Below, in pieces: positions 8,592 through 16,532 of a stretch of 64,000 nt of DNA. How positions within the stretch are numbered: the stretch's first letter is position 1; each line of letters starts with the position of its first letter. The DNA is from Geoglobus acetivorans (GTDB taxonomy: Archaea; Halobacteriota; Archaeoglobi; Archaeoglobales; Archaeoglobaceae). A model generated the notes under the pieces. That model did no database searches. It worked only from the letters and a program-made list of their open reading frames with translations, and had not been told where the DNA came from. The DNA is taken from assembly GCF_000789255.1 (NCBI RefSeq), contig NZ_CP009552.1:248001-312000 (forward strand). Reading direction: 5' to 3'. The translations under genes were made by a program, and so were the position numbers.

Positions 8592-8714
8592 CTCTGGATT
8601 TTTTCAGATGAGGTTGCTGGCACATCTCCATTTCTGATTGAATTAACTTAGAACCATTTAAATACCTGTGATGTGATTGAATCCGTAGGAGATGTCTGAC
8701 ATACAGGTGAAAGC

Positions 8715-9917
8715 ATGGAGAAATGGGTTTACGAGCTTATCATTGAAAAAATCCCGCCATTCTCTCTCATAAGTGATAGAAACGTGGTGCTTGTGCAGCT
8801 CCTCTTAATGCTTGCCGCAGGCATTCTCATAGCAATACTTGCAAAATTGCCGCTGGTCTCCCTGCTGATGGGCTCTCTGGCGATCCTGGTTGTTGTCGTG
8901 TGGAGCAGACTGACCCTCATAGTTGCACCGTCTATAAGATCCTTCAGACCATCAATGAGTGAGGCGGAGAATATTGTGATTGAGGGGTACAAACAGCTGC
9001 TCTTCAGCAAAAGGAGGCCTGAGCTTTTTACCGGCATACTGATTTTCATACCATTTCTCTATCGAATTTTTACCAATAAGACCTTATTTCAGTTCTATCA
9101 CCTTGAAAACTGGGTAGTGATTTTATTTGCCCTCATTCTTGCATGGGATGTTGTTTATCGGGCAGGTATTGGTATCTGGGTGTTCTCTCTGAGTCTTTTC
9201 AGATCATACAGGCTCTTCAAACTCTCAAAAAGGAGGAAGGAGCTTGAGCATGTTCTCCTTTATGATCTGAAGGCGATGGAGAGTATAGACAGGAGGGGAA
9301 TTGCTTACGCATTCACGTCTCTCATGCTCTATCCTGTCCTTTCTCCGGACAAACTTCTGGCTTCAGCCGTTCTTGCCTACTTTCTGGTGATATTCTTGCT
9401 CTCATCCGCTTCGGTCTGGCTTATCAGGATGGTTCCGTGGCTCCCTCCAGATATAATGAAGCTGCTGGAAGAGGCAAAATTTGCGTATGTTGGCCATAAT
9501 GGAGATTATTACCCGCATGTCACCCCTGTTGTACAGGTTTTCGATGGCAGAAGCATATACTTTTTCACCTCAAGGAAAAGCAAGAAACTTCGCCTGATTG
9601 AGAAGGACAATACCATCACGGTGGTTGTCGACGTCAGGGATTCGAGGGACTTTTTCAATAACCGGGCCGTGATGATTTCGGGAAAAGCGAAACCGTACTA
9701 TCTCTGGAGAGCTTTACTCAGCCTTCCAAAAATTTTAAAACTTTTCTATTTAACCAGGAGGAAGTACTCTGTGTATCTTTCGAGATACAGGGAAAACTAC
9801 AGCGAACTTCCTGAAGCCTGGAAGCTGACACCCTTCCTCACAAGAATCCCTATTGAGGTCGAGCCTGAGAGAGTTATTTACTGGAGAGGTGCCAGAAAGA
9901 TAAGGATAGGGTTGTGA
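8715..9917 (+). CDS. Membrane protein with C-terminal flavin split-barrel domain
   Basis: A 400-residue fusion. The N-terminal 240 residues hold several hydrophobic helices (about 25-75, 112-165, 205-240). The C-terminal 150 residues, from about LLEEAKFAYVGHNGDYYPHVTPV, resemble the pyridoxamine 5'-phosphate oxidase-like FMN or F420 split barrel. The next gene, four bases after the stop, encodes a stand-alone version of the same split barrel, including a matching VVDVRDSRDFFNNRAVMISG-like segment, so they may be a duplicated pair acting together. The membrane anchor may place a flavin or F420 enzyme at the membrane; substrate unknown. Confidence 0.7.
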   Translation: MEKWVYELIIEKIPPFSLISDRNVVLVQLLLMLAAGILIAILAKLPLVSLLMGSLAILVVVVWSRLTLIVAPSIRSFRPSMSEAENIVIEGYKQLLFSKRRPELFTGILIFIPFLYRIFTNKTLFQFYHLENWVVILFALILAWDVVYRAGIGIWVFSLSLFRSYRLFKLSKRRKELEHVLLYDLKAMESIDRRGIAYAFTSLMLYPVLSPDKLLASAVLAYFLVIFLLSSASVWLIRMVPWLPPDIMKLLEEAKFAYVGHNGDYYPHVTPVVQVFDGRSIYFFTSRKSKKLRLIEKDNTITVVVDVRDSRDFFNNRAVMISGKAKPYYLWRALLSLPKILKLFYLTRRKYSVYLSRYRENYSELPEAWKLTPFLTRIPIEVEPERVIYWRGARKIRIGL

Positions 9918-9921
9918 TATT

Positions 9922-10368
9922 ATGATCCCGTACGAAGTGCGGTCTCTGCTCAACACAACATATTTTGGATATCTCTGTACGAGAGCAACGTATCCCCACA
10001 TAACCCCCGTTTTCTTTGTGTACGATCAGAGGGACGGTGTGTACTTCATGTCGACTTTTGGCTCAAGAAAAATCAGAAATATTGCCAGTGACAGGCGTGT
10101 CTCTCTTGTGATTGATGTGAGGGATGAAAATGATCCCTTTAACAATGAGGGTGTCATGATCTCAGGCATCGCAAGACTCTATCTGCCGGAGCAGTTTAAG
10201 TCTCAGGATTATGGTTCCCTGATAACCGTCTACAATCTTTTTAGAGAGAAGTATGCTGAGTTTGTTGAACCGGTCCATGGAGATGATGACGTTCTGGTCA
10301 GAATAGAAATGAAGAGACTGAGCTACTGGAAGGGACCGCAGTTTATGAATGTCAGACTTCACGACTGA
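9922..10368 (+). CDS. Pyridoxamine 5'-phosphate oxidase-like split-barrel protein
   Basis: A 148-residue single-domain protein of the FMN/F420-binding split-barrel superfamily. It has the family's early strand pattern (YFGYLCTRATYPHITPVFFVY), the FMSTFGSRKIRNI segment in the cofactor region, and VIDVRDENDPFNNEGVMISG. It closely parallels the C-terminal domain of the preceding membrane fusion protein, from which it is separated by only four bases. Homologues include F420 reductases and heme-oxygenase-like members; the real activity cannot be read from sequence. No membrane segment or signal is present, so it should be cytoplasmic. Confidence 0.72.
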   Translation: MIPYEVRSLLNTTYFGYLCTRATYPHITPVFFVYDQRDGVYFMSTFGSRKIRNIASDRRVSLVIDVRDENDPFNNEGVMISGIARLYLPEQFKSQDYGSLITVYNLFREKYAEFVEPVHGDDDVLVRIEMKRLSYWKGPQFMNVRLHD

Positions 10369-10382
10369 TCTGAACCCCTGGA

Positions 10383-10856
10383 TCAGTAGGACCTCCAGAT
10401 TTCTCTGACGATTCCCATGTGGCGTTGTTTACCATTAAGTATTGTTTCAAGACAGGCGGACACTCTTTCTGCAACAGAACCATTTATTGTGCCTTCAGCC
10501 ACTGCGTGCCTGACATCTTCAAGGAGGTATGTGTGGAAGTCTCGGAGGACCAGCACAACTTTTCTTAAAATTGCGGCTTTTTCAGCGTAAAGCATGTCTT
10601 CAAACTCATACTGCTTGAATCTTACAGGTTCAGCCTCTTCGCCGCCTTTTATTGTTCTGAGACACTCCATAAGCCTGACTTTGTGGTACTCAGAATCTCT
10701 TAAAAGCTCATAGAGCTTTTTTCTCCCGCTTTCATCGTCTTCTGCCACGAACAGCTTTAACAGTATGTTTATGTTTGCCTCTTCCATGCTTATGGCTTTC
10801 TCAAGCAGGCGGATCAGCACCTCTTCATTTATGACGGTGCCACCTTCCTCGGACAT
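10383..10856 (-). CDS. Uncharacterised helical protein, possibly ferritin-like
   Basis: I do not recognise this 157-residue protein with certainty. It is predicted to be all helical, with acidic and His residues on helices (EEANINIL, SEYHKVRL, EKAAILRK, KQRHMGIV) spaced much like ferritin-like four-helix proteins. The exact ExxH iron-binding motif is not present, so metal binding is only a suggestion. A TATA-like AAATATTT at about 10880-10888 lies some 26 bases before the ATG, giving a leaderless start. It converges on the split-barrel gene and no operon partner is seen. Confidence 0.55.
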   Translation of the reverse strand: MSEEGGTVINEEVLIRLLEKAISMEEANINILLKLFVAEDDESGRKKLYELLRDSEYHKVRLMECLRTIKGGEEAEPVRFKQYEFEDMLYAEKAAILRKVVLVLRDFHTYLLEDVRHAVAEGTINGSVAERVSACLETILNGKQRHMGIVREIWRSY

Positions 10857-10870
10857 AACAAAATAACTGT

Positions 10871-11219
10871 CCTCACCAAAATATTTATCTTTTTCCTTGT
10901 TTTATTTTTTATTTCTTCACTGGGGTTATTATCGGAGCGTTTCTGGCATACTGCGCGGTGCTTCATAATGTGCGAGCACTCGCTTTCCTGCTCGCCCGGC
11001 TTGGAGGCATCGTACCTGCATGATCTGAAGCAGAAACTGCATGGCTGTCATTTGTTAAGGTCGAATGCTGTTTGCTGTGGCAGAATTCCTTTTCAGTGTC
11101 TATCCGGCTCTGACACACGGCTAACATAGTTTTTCGGTTGTTATACTGGCCTGGCTTAATGAAATTCAGAAACACAAATCATATAAACACATCTTTTTAA
11201 GCCATTATTCGTGTCTGCC
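10871..11219. other. Intergenic region with a possible membrane-gene remnant
   Basis: About 350 bases without an intact gene. On the plus strand a frame ending at a TGA near 11024 would encode a short hydrophobic stretch (TGVIIGAFLAYCAVLHN and onward) without an evident start, perhaps the tail of a decayed membrane-protein gene. The right part holds the TATA-like TTTTTAAG (11193-11200) of the lipoprotein gene. Nothing else is recognisable. Confidence 0.35.
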
Positions 11220-11945
11220 ATGATGTCGGGAAGAATTGTCTTGGTTTGCTTTATCCTTGTCATCTCATCTGTGCTCACGGGATGTGCTTCCTCTGACCTG
11301 CACAGTTCTGTGGGCGGTGGGAACGCTCTGATACCCATGCCTGCAGGGATAAAGGAACGATACGAATTTCCGACAGAGGTGAGTGAAATCGAGTCGCTTA
11401 CAGCCGAGCTGAATGCGGGGGTGAATTCGCAGGACCCTCGAGTAAGGTCTCTTGCACAGCGCATCGTTCAGGGTGATGGAGAAGGGAGCCATGATATTAT
11501 GGCCGTGCAGGCCATCTATTCTTACGTGCAGAGCAACTGGACGTATGTGGAGGAATCCGAGAAATTTGCTCAGATTTCGTCTGCACCGGAAATAATTGAA
11601 AGGGGGCTCAGAGGTGGATCGCTCGACTACTCCATCGTTATGGCATCACTGCTTGAGGCCGCAGGATTCAAAGCGAGAATTGTATTCGGGTGTGATCTGA
11701 ATGAAGGAATCTGCAGAGCCTGTCCGGAGGTGTTTGTTGGAACTGAGGAGGAGGCGAAGCAAATTCTTGTGGGTTTATCGGAAACCTTTCAGGACAGGAT
11801 ATACTATACGCATGATCCTGAAGGCGGTTACTGGCTCAGTCTGGATTTGGGAGGCGAACACATCGGAGGAAAGCCCTCAATCGACAGAGTGTACCTGATC
11901 GTTTATCCGGTGGAAAAGAGATGGGAGGTTGTGACAGGGGGCTGA
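11220..11945 (+). CDS. Transglutaminase-like lipoprotein lacking the catalytic Cys
   Basis: An exported lipoprotein of about 241 residues with signal peptide and lipobox LTGC (Cys22). The core resembles a transglutaminase/protease-like fold: IYSYVQSNWTYV, then RGGSLDYSIVMASLLEAAG (131-149). In active members this last segment reads GxCxD; here Leu135 stands where Cys is expected, so it is probably a non-catalytic binding protein. ATG 11220 is preferred over GTG 11211 because a TATA-like TTTTTAAG lies about 24 bases upstream. The 3' end overlaps a short ORF in another frame (11921-12082). Confidence 0.6.
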   Translation: MMSGRIVLVCFILVISSVLTGCASSDLHSSVGGGNALIPMPAGIKERYEFPTEVSEIESLTAELNAGVNSQDPRVRSLAQRIVQGDGEGSHDIMAVQAIYSYVQSNWTYVEESEKFAQISSAPEIIERGLRGGSLDYSIVMASLLEAAGFKARIVFGCDLNEGICRACPEVFVGTEEEAKQILVGLSETFQDRIYYTHDPEGGYWLSLDLGGEHIGGKPSIDRVYLIVYPVEKRWEVVTGG

Positions 11946-12082
11946 TTATCCTTTACATTTCAGTAAGGGATGAGGAAGTCAGGGATACGGACGAGATAGG
12001 CGAGGATGTGTTCATTGAGCTGAATTTGAGCAATGGAGCCTGTGGCTATGGATTTTTGGGGTATGGGTATGTAACAAACTGA
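11921..12082 (+). CDS. Short ORF of unknown status downstream of the lipoprotein
   Basis: A 53-codon frame that begins inside the 3' end of the transglutaminase-like gene, in a different frame. It encodes a hydrophobic strand (LIILYISVRD), an acidic middle and an aromatic, Gly-rich end. It could be a small protein, or a C-terminal extension of the lipoprotein lost by a frameshift. No ribosome-binding site decides the matter. It ends 15 bases before the tRNA gene. Confidence 0.25.
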   Translation: MGGCDRGLIILYISVRDEEVRDTDEIGEDVFIELNLSNGACGYGFLGYGYVTN

Positions 12083-12096
12083 ACCTGAAGAACAAC

Positions 12097-12169
12097 TGCC
12101 GAGGGGGGGATTTGAACCCCCGACCTCCTGATTATGAGTCAGGCGCCCCGCCAGCTAGGCTACCTCGGC
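12097..12169 (-). tRNA. tRNA with CAT anticodon (probably elongator Met)
   Basis: On the minus strand the acceptor GCCGAGG pairs with CCTCGGC, the anticodon stem CCTGA/TCAGG holds loop CTCATAA (anticodon CAT), and the T arm is GGGGG TTCAAAT CCCCC. It lacks the three G-C pairs of an initiator anticodon stem. CAT tRNAs can also be Ile2 after agmatidine modification; a second CAT tRNA lies at 24655. Confidence 0.9.
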
Positions 12170-12214
12170 CTGTGAATCTGCATTTGAGAAAGGATTATTA
12201 AAATTTTTGGCGGG

Positions 12215-12796
12215 CTAAATCATGGATATGAAGTTTTCGAGAACCTTTAGACCATTTTTACCGCTTTTTTCGGGATGGAACTGGAGACCCGTGTAATTCC
12301 CCTTTGCCACTGCAGAGGGAAATCTTATTCCGTATTCTGTCCAAGCTATTACGTTTTCCGCCTTTGTATTGAAATAGTATGAGTGGACGAAGTAGAAATA
12401 ACGGCTCTCTATCCCCTCAAAAATCGGATGGTCCTCATGTTCTATCTCATTCCACCCCATGTGAGGTATTTTTCCTGAATTCTTCGGGAATCTGACAACC
12501 CTGCCTTCGATCACATCAAGCCCCCTGTGCAGCCCGCCCTCTTCACTGTAGGTGGCAAAAAGCTGCATTCCGAGGCAGATTCCCAGGACAGGAACTCTGG
12601 AGTCCTTGATATGGCTGGAAATGTTCTGCAGATTGTTGATGGCAGTCTCAAAAGCCCCAACACCGGGAAGTACAATCGCATCAGCGGATTCGATTTCTTC
12701 AAGTTCGGATGTAATCTTCACAGCAGCACCTGCTTTTTCAAGAGCCTTACTGATACTTCTCAGATTGCCTGCACCGTAATTTATTACTGCAATCAC
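12215..12796 (-). CDS. hisH: Imidazole glycerol phosphate synthase, glutaminase subunit
   Basis: Glutamine amidotransferase subunit of IGP synthase; it supplies ammonia to HisF in histidine biosynthesis. Class I signatures are clear: INYGAGNLRS at the start, LPGVGAF oxyanion strand, the nucleophile in LGICLGMQLF, and the C-terminal GLQFHPEKS with catalytic His and Glu. Length 193 is normal. It stands alone with TATA-like AAATATTT just upstream of the ATG region, and no hisF is adjacent. hisE, another pathway gene, is at 1750. Confidence 0.94.
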   Translation of the reverse strand: MIAVINYGAGNLRSISKALEKAGAAVKITSELEEIESADAIVLPGVGAFETAINNLQNISSHIKDSRVPVLGICLGMQLFATYSEEGGLHRGLDVIEGRVVRFPKNSGKIPHMGWNEIEHEDHPIFEGIESRYFYFVHSYYFNTKAENVIAWTEYGIRFPSAVAKGNYTGLQFHPEKSGKNGLKVLENFISMI

Positions 12797-12882
12797 AATT
12801 TTAATGGGTTTTTTCAGGCTTTAAATATTTCTCAGTGAAAACTCGTAAGAGATAAATATCTGTATGCACAACAGGTGATGGA

Positions 12883-13206
12883 ATGATCTCTCTCGACGAT
12901 GAGATTTCAGGCAGTATTGAATCCGAGGTAAATAGAGTCTGCTGCAGAGTCTTTGAAAAGTACAGCATTGATCAGCTCATGGAGATGGTCAGGGGCAGTG
13001 AAAATGTCTATCTTCTGCTTCACAGAGATGATAGGGAGTTCGTAGACATTTATGTCAGCAACAATGGGGTAGATTCCTCAGAATTTATTGCCGTTCCGGT
13101 ACCAAAGAGATTCGCAGTCCTGGAGCCGGATAAAAATTATTTTGAAATAACTCTAAAGGCAAACATTGCCCTTGCACTGAGGGGAGAGAGGGACTTTCAC
13201 CTCTGA
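12883..13206 (+). CDS. Uncharacterised 107-residue protein
   Basis: I do not recognise this small acidic protein. It begins with a helical part (about 1-40) containing two adjacent Cys residues (CC at 20-21) and continues with alternating strands (VYLLLHRD, FVDIYVSN, FIAVPVPK), suggesting an alpha/beta soluble fold. A TATA-like ATAAATAT lies about 26 bases before the ATG and is followed by an AGGTGATGG stretch. Its 3' end overlaps the stop region of the convergent small membrane protein by ten bases. Function unknown. Confidence 0.55.
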   Translation: MISLDDEISGSIESEVNRVCCRVFEKYSIDQLMEMVRGSENVYLLLHRDDREFVDIYVSNNGVDSSEFIAVPVPKRFAVLEPDKNYFEITLKANIALALRGERDFHL

Positions 13207-13496
13207 TCTATTTTGAAGGCAGTTATGAGGCCTGAAACGCCTCCTATCACCACTGCGAAAAATATGCTCAGTGCGAACAGCTGACCTGTCTGCGCGGCTT
13301 TTTCGAAAATGCCTTCAGAGGACAGGTAGGCAACGAAAGCCAGCCATACAAGCAATCCGCCAAACGCTCCGAACATTACCTTGGACTTTATTGAGTTTCC
13401 GTAGAGTGACAGTCCTGCTCCGGCGATAATTATCCCGATCCAGTGGAATGCCGAGATCATAACACCTAAAATAAATATTGGAAATCCGAGGTTCAT
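13197..13496 (-). CDS. Small integral membrane protein
   Basis: About 99 residues with three or four predicted transmembrane helices (roughly 3-30, 38-58, 65-92) separated by short loops, no cysteines and no known motif. I chose the ATG at 13496 (MNLGFPIF), since the longer frame would add 13 polar residues inside the preceding gene. The start overlaps the stop of the large Ntn-hydrolase gene by four bases, so the two are co-transcribed and may share a task at the membrane. Function unknown. Confidence 0.6.
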   Translation of the reverse strand: MNLGFPIFILGVMISAFHWIGIIIAGAGLSLYGNSIKSKVMFGAFGGLLVWLAFVAYLSSEGIFEKAAQTGQLFALSIFFAVVIGGVSGLITAFKIDQR

Positions 13497-15823
13497 TCTC
13501 CCACCTCCATCTCTATGTATCTGCACTCCTTCCACATCTCAAGCAGGTCCTGGTAGTGCTTGGAGAAGTAGTTTCCAGAATTTCCACCGGGGATGATTCC
13601 GTACATTATGCCCTTAGCGTCGTCGAACGTTGTGATCATTCTCCAGCTGCTTCCGGCCTGATCTGGCCTGTAATCGTATCTGAAATTGTAAACTGTGTAT
13701 TTCGAGCCGTTCATTTCCATAACCTGGTAATTCATGAACGAAACCTTCGGATAGAATGGGTGAACGGCTATGAATCTGTTTATGTCGCCGTACTTTGTCC
13801 ACCCCTTCTCCTCAATTTTCTCGGCAACTCTGTCCATGGCTCTTGCAATAATGTCATATCTGTTCTCGGTCTTTTCAGTGTTTATGTCGTCAAACCATTT
13901 GCTGTTTTCAGGCAGGTTCTGCAGAACCCACAGTTTGGGGTAGTAGCTTTCGTCAAGCCCTGCTGAACTGAATTCATCATGGAAGGTCTCGTTCATGAAC
14001 TCGTCTATGAAAAGCGAGAATATCAGTGCCGCTTTAGAGTCATACGTCATCCTGTAATCCCAGTTTATCAATTCTTTTGCGTACTCCTTTGCTCTATCTG
14101 AGAACGGAATCCTGTCAAAGTTTTCCCTGATGTCGTTCACGAAGAACTCTGCGGGCTTGGAGTAAACGTCTTTCTGCATGTCGATGAAGTCCTGGACTGT
14201 GAGCTTCCTTCCGTCCTTTGTCTTCTCCTTAAGCATCTCGTAAATTCTCATCCCTCTGTACGGGTCTGCAAAATACCCGCTGTCTCCTATGTAATGTTTG
14301 AAGCTCAGGACGGGTCTCTGGTTTGCTGTGGCAACGTAATCCGGATTTATGAGGTGCGGGATCTCCTTGAATGGTATGAACCCCTCCCAGCTTGAGATTC
14401 CGTATGGTGTAAAGCCCACCCATTCGCCTTCACCCCTGCTTCCATTGAAAATGACATTTCCTGGAACTTCCTTTCCGTCTGTGTATCTGATTGGATACTT
14501 TCCTGCGGGATAGTATGCAGTATTGCCTTCTCTGTCGATTATAACAAAATTCTGGGCTGGAACGTAAAACCATTTCAGCGCATCTATTGCCTCCTGAACG
14601 TTTCTGGCTTTATCGAGGTTGAAGATTGCTCTGAGTTCTGTTGTTGCGCTCAGTCCTGTCCATGCCACCGCAACTCTGGTACCGTATTTTTCGATCAGTG
14701 GTCCGTGGACGGTTTTTTCAACCACAATCTTTTTCTCCTTGATGCCTTCGTCCGTTAGCATCTTCAGGGTTTTCACTTCCTTACTGACTTCCCTCCATTC
14801 TCCCTTGTAGAGGTATTTATCTCCATTGAACTTGTAGGTGTAGAAGTCTATAACATCGGCACCCACATTCGTAACACCCCATGATATGTATTTGTTCTGT
14901 CCAATGATTATTACCGGGATTCCGGGGAATGTAACGCCCTGAACTTCGAAGTCGCCGGCTTTCAGGTGCATCATGTACCACACAGGCGGAACACGCAGGG
15001 ACAGGTGTGGATCGTTGGAGAGCATGGGCTTTCCGTTCTCCGTGTACTTGCCGGAGACAAGCCAGTTGTTTGAACCTGCCGAATCGTCTTTTTCGAAGTT
15101 GCTGAGCCAGTCAACAAGACTTTTGTTTATGTTCGGTATTTCGCTGTTTATTATCTGGTATGTGTGGTTGAGGTAGTCTGGATAAAGTTCTCCAGCCTCG
15201 GGAAGGTTTTTGAGGATCACTGCTCTTTTCAGGTCCCAGAAATCGCCTGTTAAACCCCATGCTATCAGCTTGTTTACGAGGAATGTATCTACCGGAGTCC
15301 ATGGTTTTGGAGTATACCCGAGGAGCTTGAATTCCGGCTGTAGCTCACCATCTTCAATGTATTTGTTCACACCGTCGCAGTATGCCTGCAGAAGTGGAGC
15401 GTACTCGCTATTTTTGAAGTATTCCCAGGTTGCTTTGGCGGCACCCTCGAAGTCCATTTTGATGTAAAATTCGTCAGTTTCGTTTAGGGACTCTCCAAAA
15501 ACTTCTGAAAGCTGACCTTTCATCAGTCTACGCTGCAAATCCATCTGAAAGAGTCTATCCTTGGCCTGAGCATATCCTGTAGCATAAAAAAGGCTTTCAA
15601 GGTTGTCGGCGGTAATGTGAGGCACACCATACTCGTCATATTCTATTACTGCCTTGCCATAGGGGGTTGTGAGTTCGATTTTGTCGACTTCGTGGAACTT
15701 CCAGAACTGTCCAAATGGCGCAAAAAGATTCATGTAATCGTACATTGGTGAGATCAGTATCAACAAAATCGCTACTGACAGAAGGGAGAAAAATTCTCCT
15801 CTTCTGAGGGGTCTCAGTCTCAT
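13493..15823 (-). CDS. Penicillin-acylase-type Ntn hydrolase (S45 family)
   Basis: A large N-terminal-nucleophile amidase precursor of about 776 residues. It starts with an anchor or signal helix (about 11-28), followed by the alpha-chain region (DEYGVPHITADN, ATGYAQAKDRLFQMD). The autoprocessing site is AGSNNWLVSG, with the nucleophile Ser251 exposed after self-cleavage, then the beta chain with NDPHLSL and GVTNVGAD. Members hydrolyse acyl-amides, including acyl-homoserine lactones and antibiotics; the natural substrate here is unknown. ATG 15823 fits the upstream AAATATATTTA box at about 15850-15860 better than TTG 15844. A small membrane protein follows in the same operon. Confidence 0.85.
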   Translation of the reverse strand: MRLRPLRRGEFFSLLSVAILLILISPMYDYMNLFAPFGQFWKFHEVDKIELTTPYGKAVIEYDEYGVPHITADNLESLFYATGYAQAKDRLFQMDLQRRLMKGQLSEVFGESLNETDEFYIKMDFEGAAKATWEYFKNSEYAPLLQAYCDGVNKYIEDGELQPEFKLLGYTPKPWTPVDTFLVNKLIAWGLTGDFWDLKRAVILKNLPEAGELYPDYLNHTYQIINSEIPNINKSLVDWLSNFEKDDSAGSNNWLVSGKYTENGKPMLSNDPHLSLRVPPVWYMMHLKAGDFEVQGVTFPGIPVIIIGQNKYISWGVTNVGADVIDFYTYKFNGDKYLYKGEWREVSKEVKTLKMLTDEGIKEKKIVVEKTVHGPLIEKYGTRVAVAWTGLSATTELRAIFNLDKARNVQEAIDALKWFYVPAQNFVIIDREGNTAYYPAGKYPIRYTDGKEVPGNVIFNGSRGEGEWVGFTPYGISSWEGFIPFKEIPHLINPDYVATANQRPVLSFKHYIGDSGYFADPYRGMRIYEMLKEKTKDGRKLTVQDFIDMQKDVYSKPAEFFVNDIRENFDRIPFSDRAKEYAKELINWDYRMTYDSKAALIFSLFIDEFMNETFHDEFSSAGLDESYYPKLWVLQNLPENSKWFDDINTEKTENRYDIIARAMDRVAEKIEEKGWTKYGDINRFIAVHPFYPKVSFMNYQVMEMNGSKYTVYNFRYDYRPDQAGSSWRMITTFDDAKGIMYGIIPGGNSGNYFSKHYQDLLEMWKECRYIEMEVGE

Positions 15824-15920
15824 AGTATGTAATTTAAATGCCAAATAAATATATTTTTCGGATTAATAATGAAAATTAAAATGGCAACTGTTAAAAAACC
15901 ACGTTAACCCTTTCTGAAAC

Positions 15921-16532
15921 ATGGTTGACAGAGCGGAAAATCTGACGAAGGTGTCAATGGCCGTAATCATGGCAGCAATAATTGCGTTATCTGCTCAGTT
16001 GAGCTTTAAAATTGGCCCAGTGCCATATACCATGCAGAATTTCGCCATAATGCTTTCGGGATTCCTGCTCGGACCTTATTACGGAGCAATGGCCGTCATC
16101 ATCTACCTCGGTATGATTGCCGTTGGACTTCCTCTCGGAGCAGGTGGTGGGGGTCCCGGCGTTCTCATGGGATATACAGCAGGATATCTGTTCGGTTTCG
16201 TCTTCTCTGCGAGCCTGGCAGGCATATTCGGCAGAAAATTCGGGGACAGGCCGGTCATCCTGTGGATATCCACGTTTGTTGCAGCATTGCCAACCTATCT
16301 TCTCGGTTTCGCTGTTTTCTACAGGTTTGCTCTTGGAAGTGCTGGACTTTCAGACTGGGCACTGAGCGCTGTTGAACGATTTGGTATTCCCGCCATATCA
16401 TTCCCGTTTGTAATATTTGCCGCAACCGTCCTGATATATATCCCCCAGGACATGCTTATTGACCATCTGCTTGCAGTTGTCGTTTTCCGATATGTTAGGG
16501 ATCTAATGATTCAGAGAGGTGTTCGACTCTGA
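15921..16532 (+). CDS. bioY: Biotin ECF transporter substrate-binding subunit
   Basis: Six-helix S-component that binds biotin in the membrane. Typical BioY features are the early GPVPYTMQNFAIMLSGFLLGP segment, the Gly-rich LGAGGGGPGVLMGYTAGYLFGF loop and a PAISFPFVIFAATVLIYIPQD C-terminal helix. Length is 203 residues. It is followed directly by a double ABC ATPase and an EcfT-like membrane subunit, giving a complete dedicated biotin transporter. No biotin synthesis genes lie in the window, consistent with scavenging. Confidence 0.92.
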   Translation: MVDRAENLTKVSMAVIMAAIIALSAQLSFKIGPVPYTMQNFAIMLSGFLLGPYYGAMAVIIYLGMIAVGLPLGAGGGGPGVLMGYTAGYLFGFVFSASLAGIFGRKFGDRPVILWISTFVAALPTYLLGFAVFYRFALGSAGLSDWALSAVERFGIPAISFPFVIFAATVLIYIPQDMLIDHLLAVVVFRYVRDLMIQRGVRL

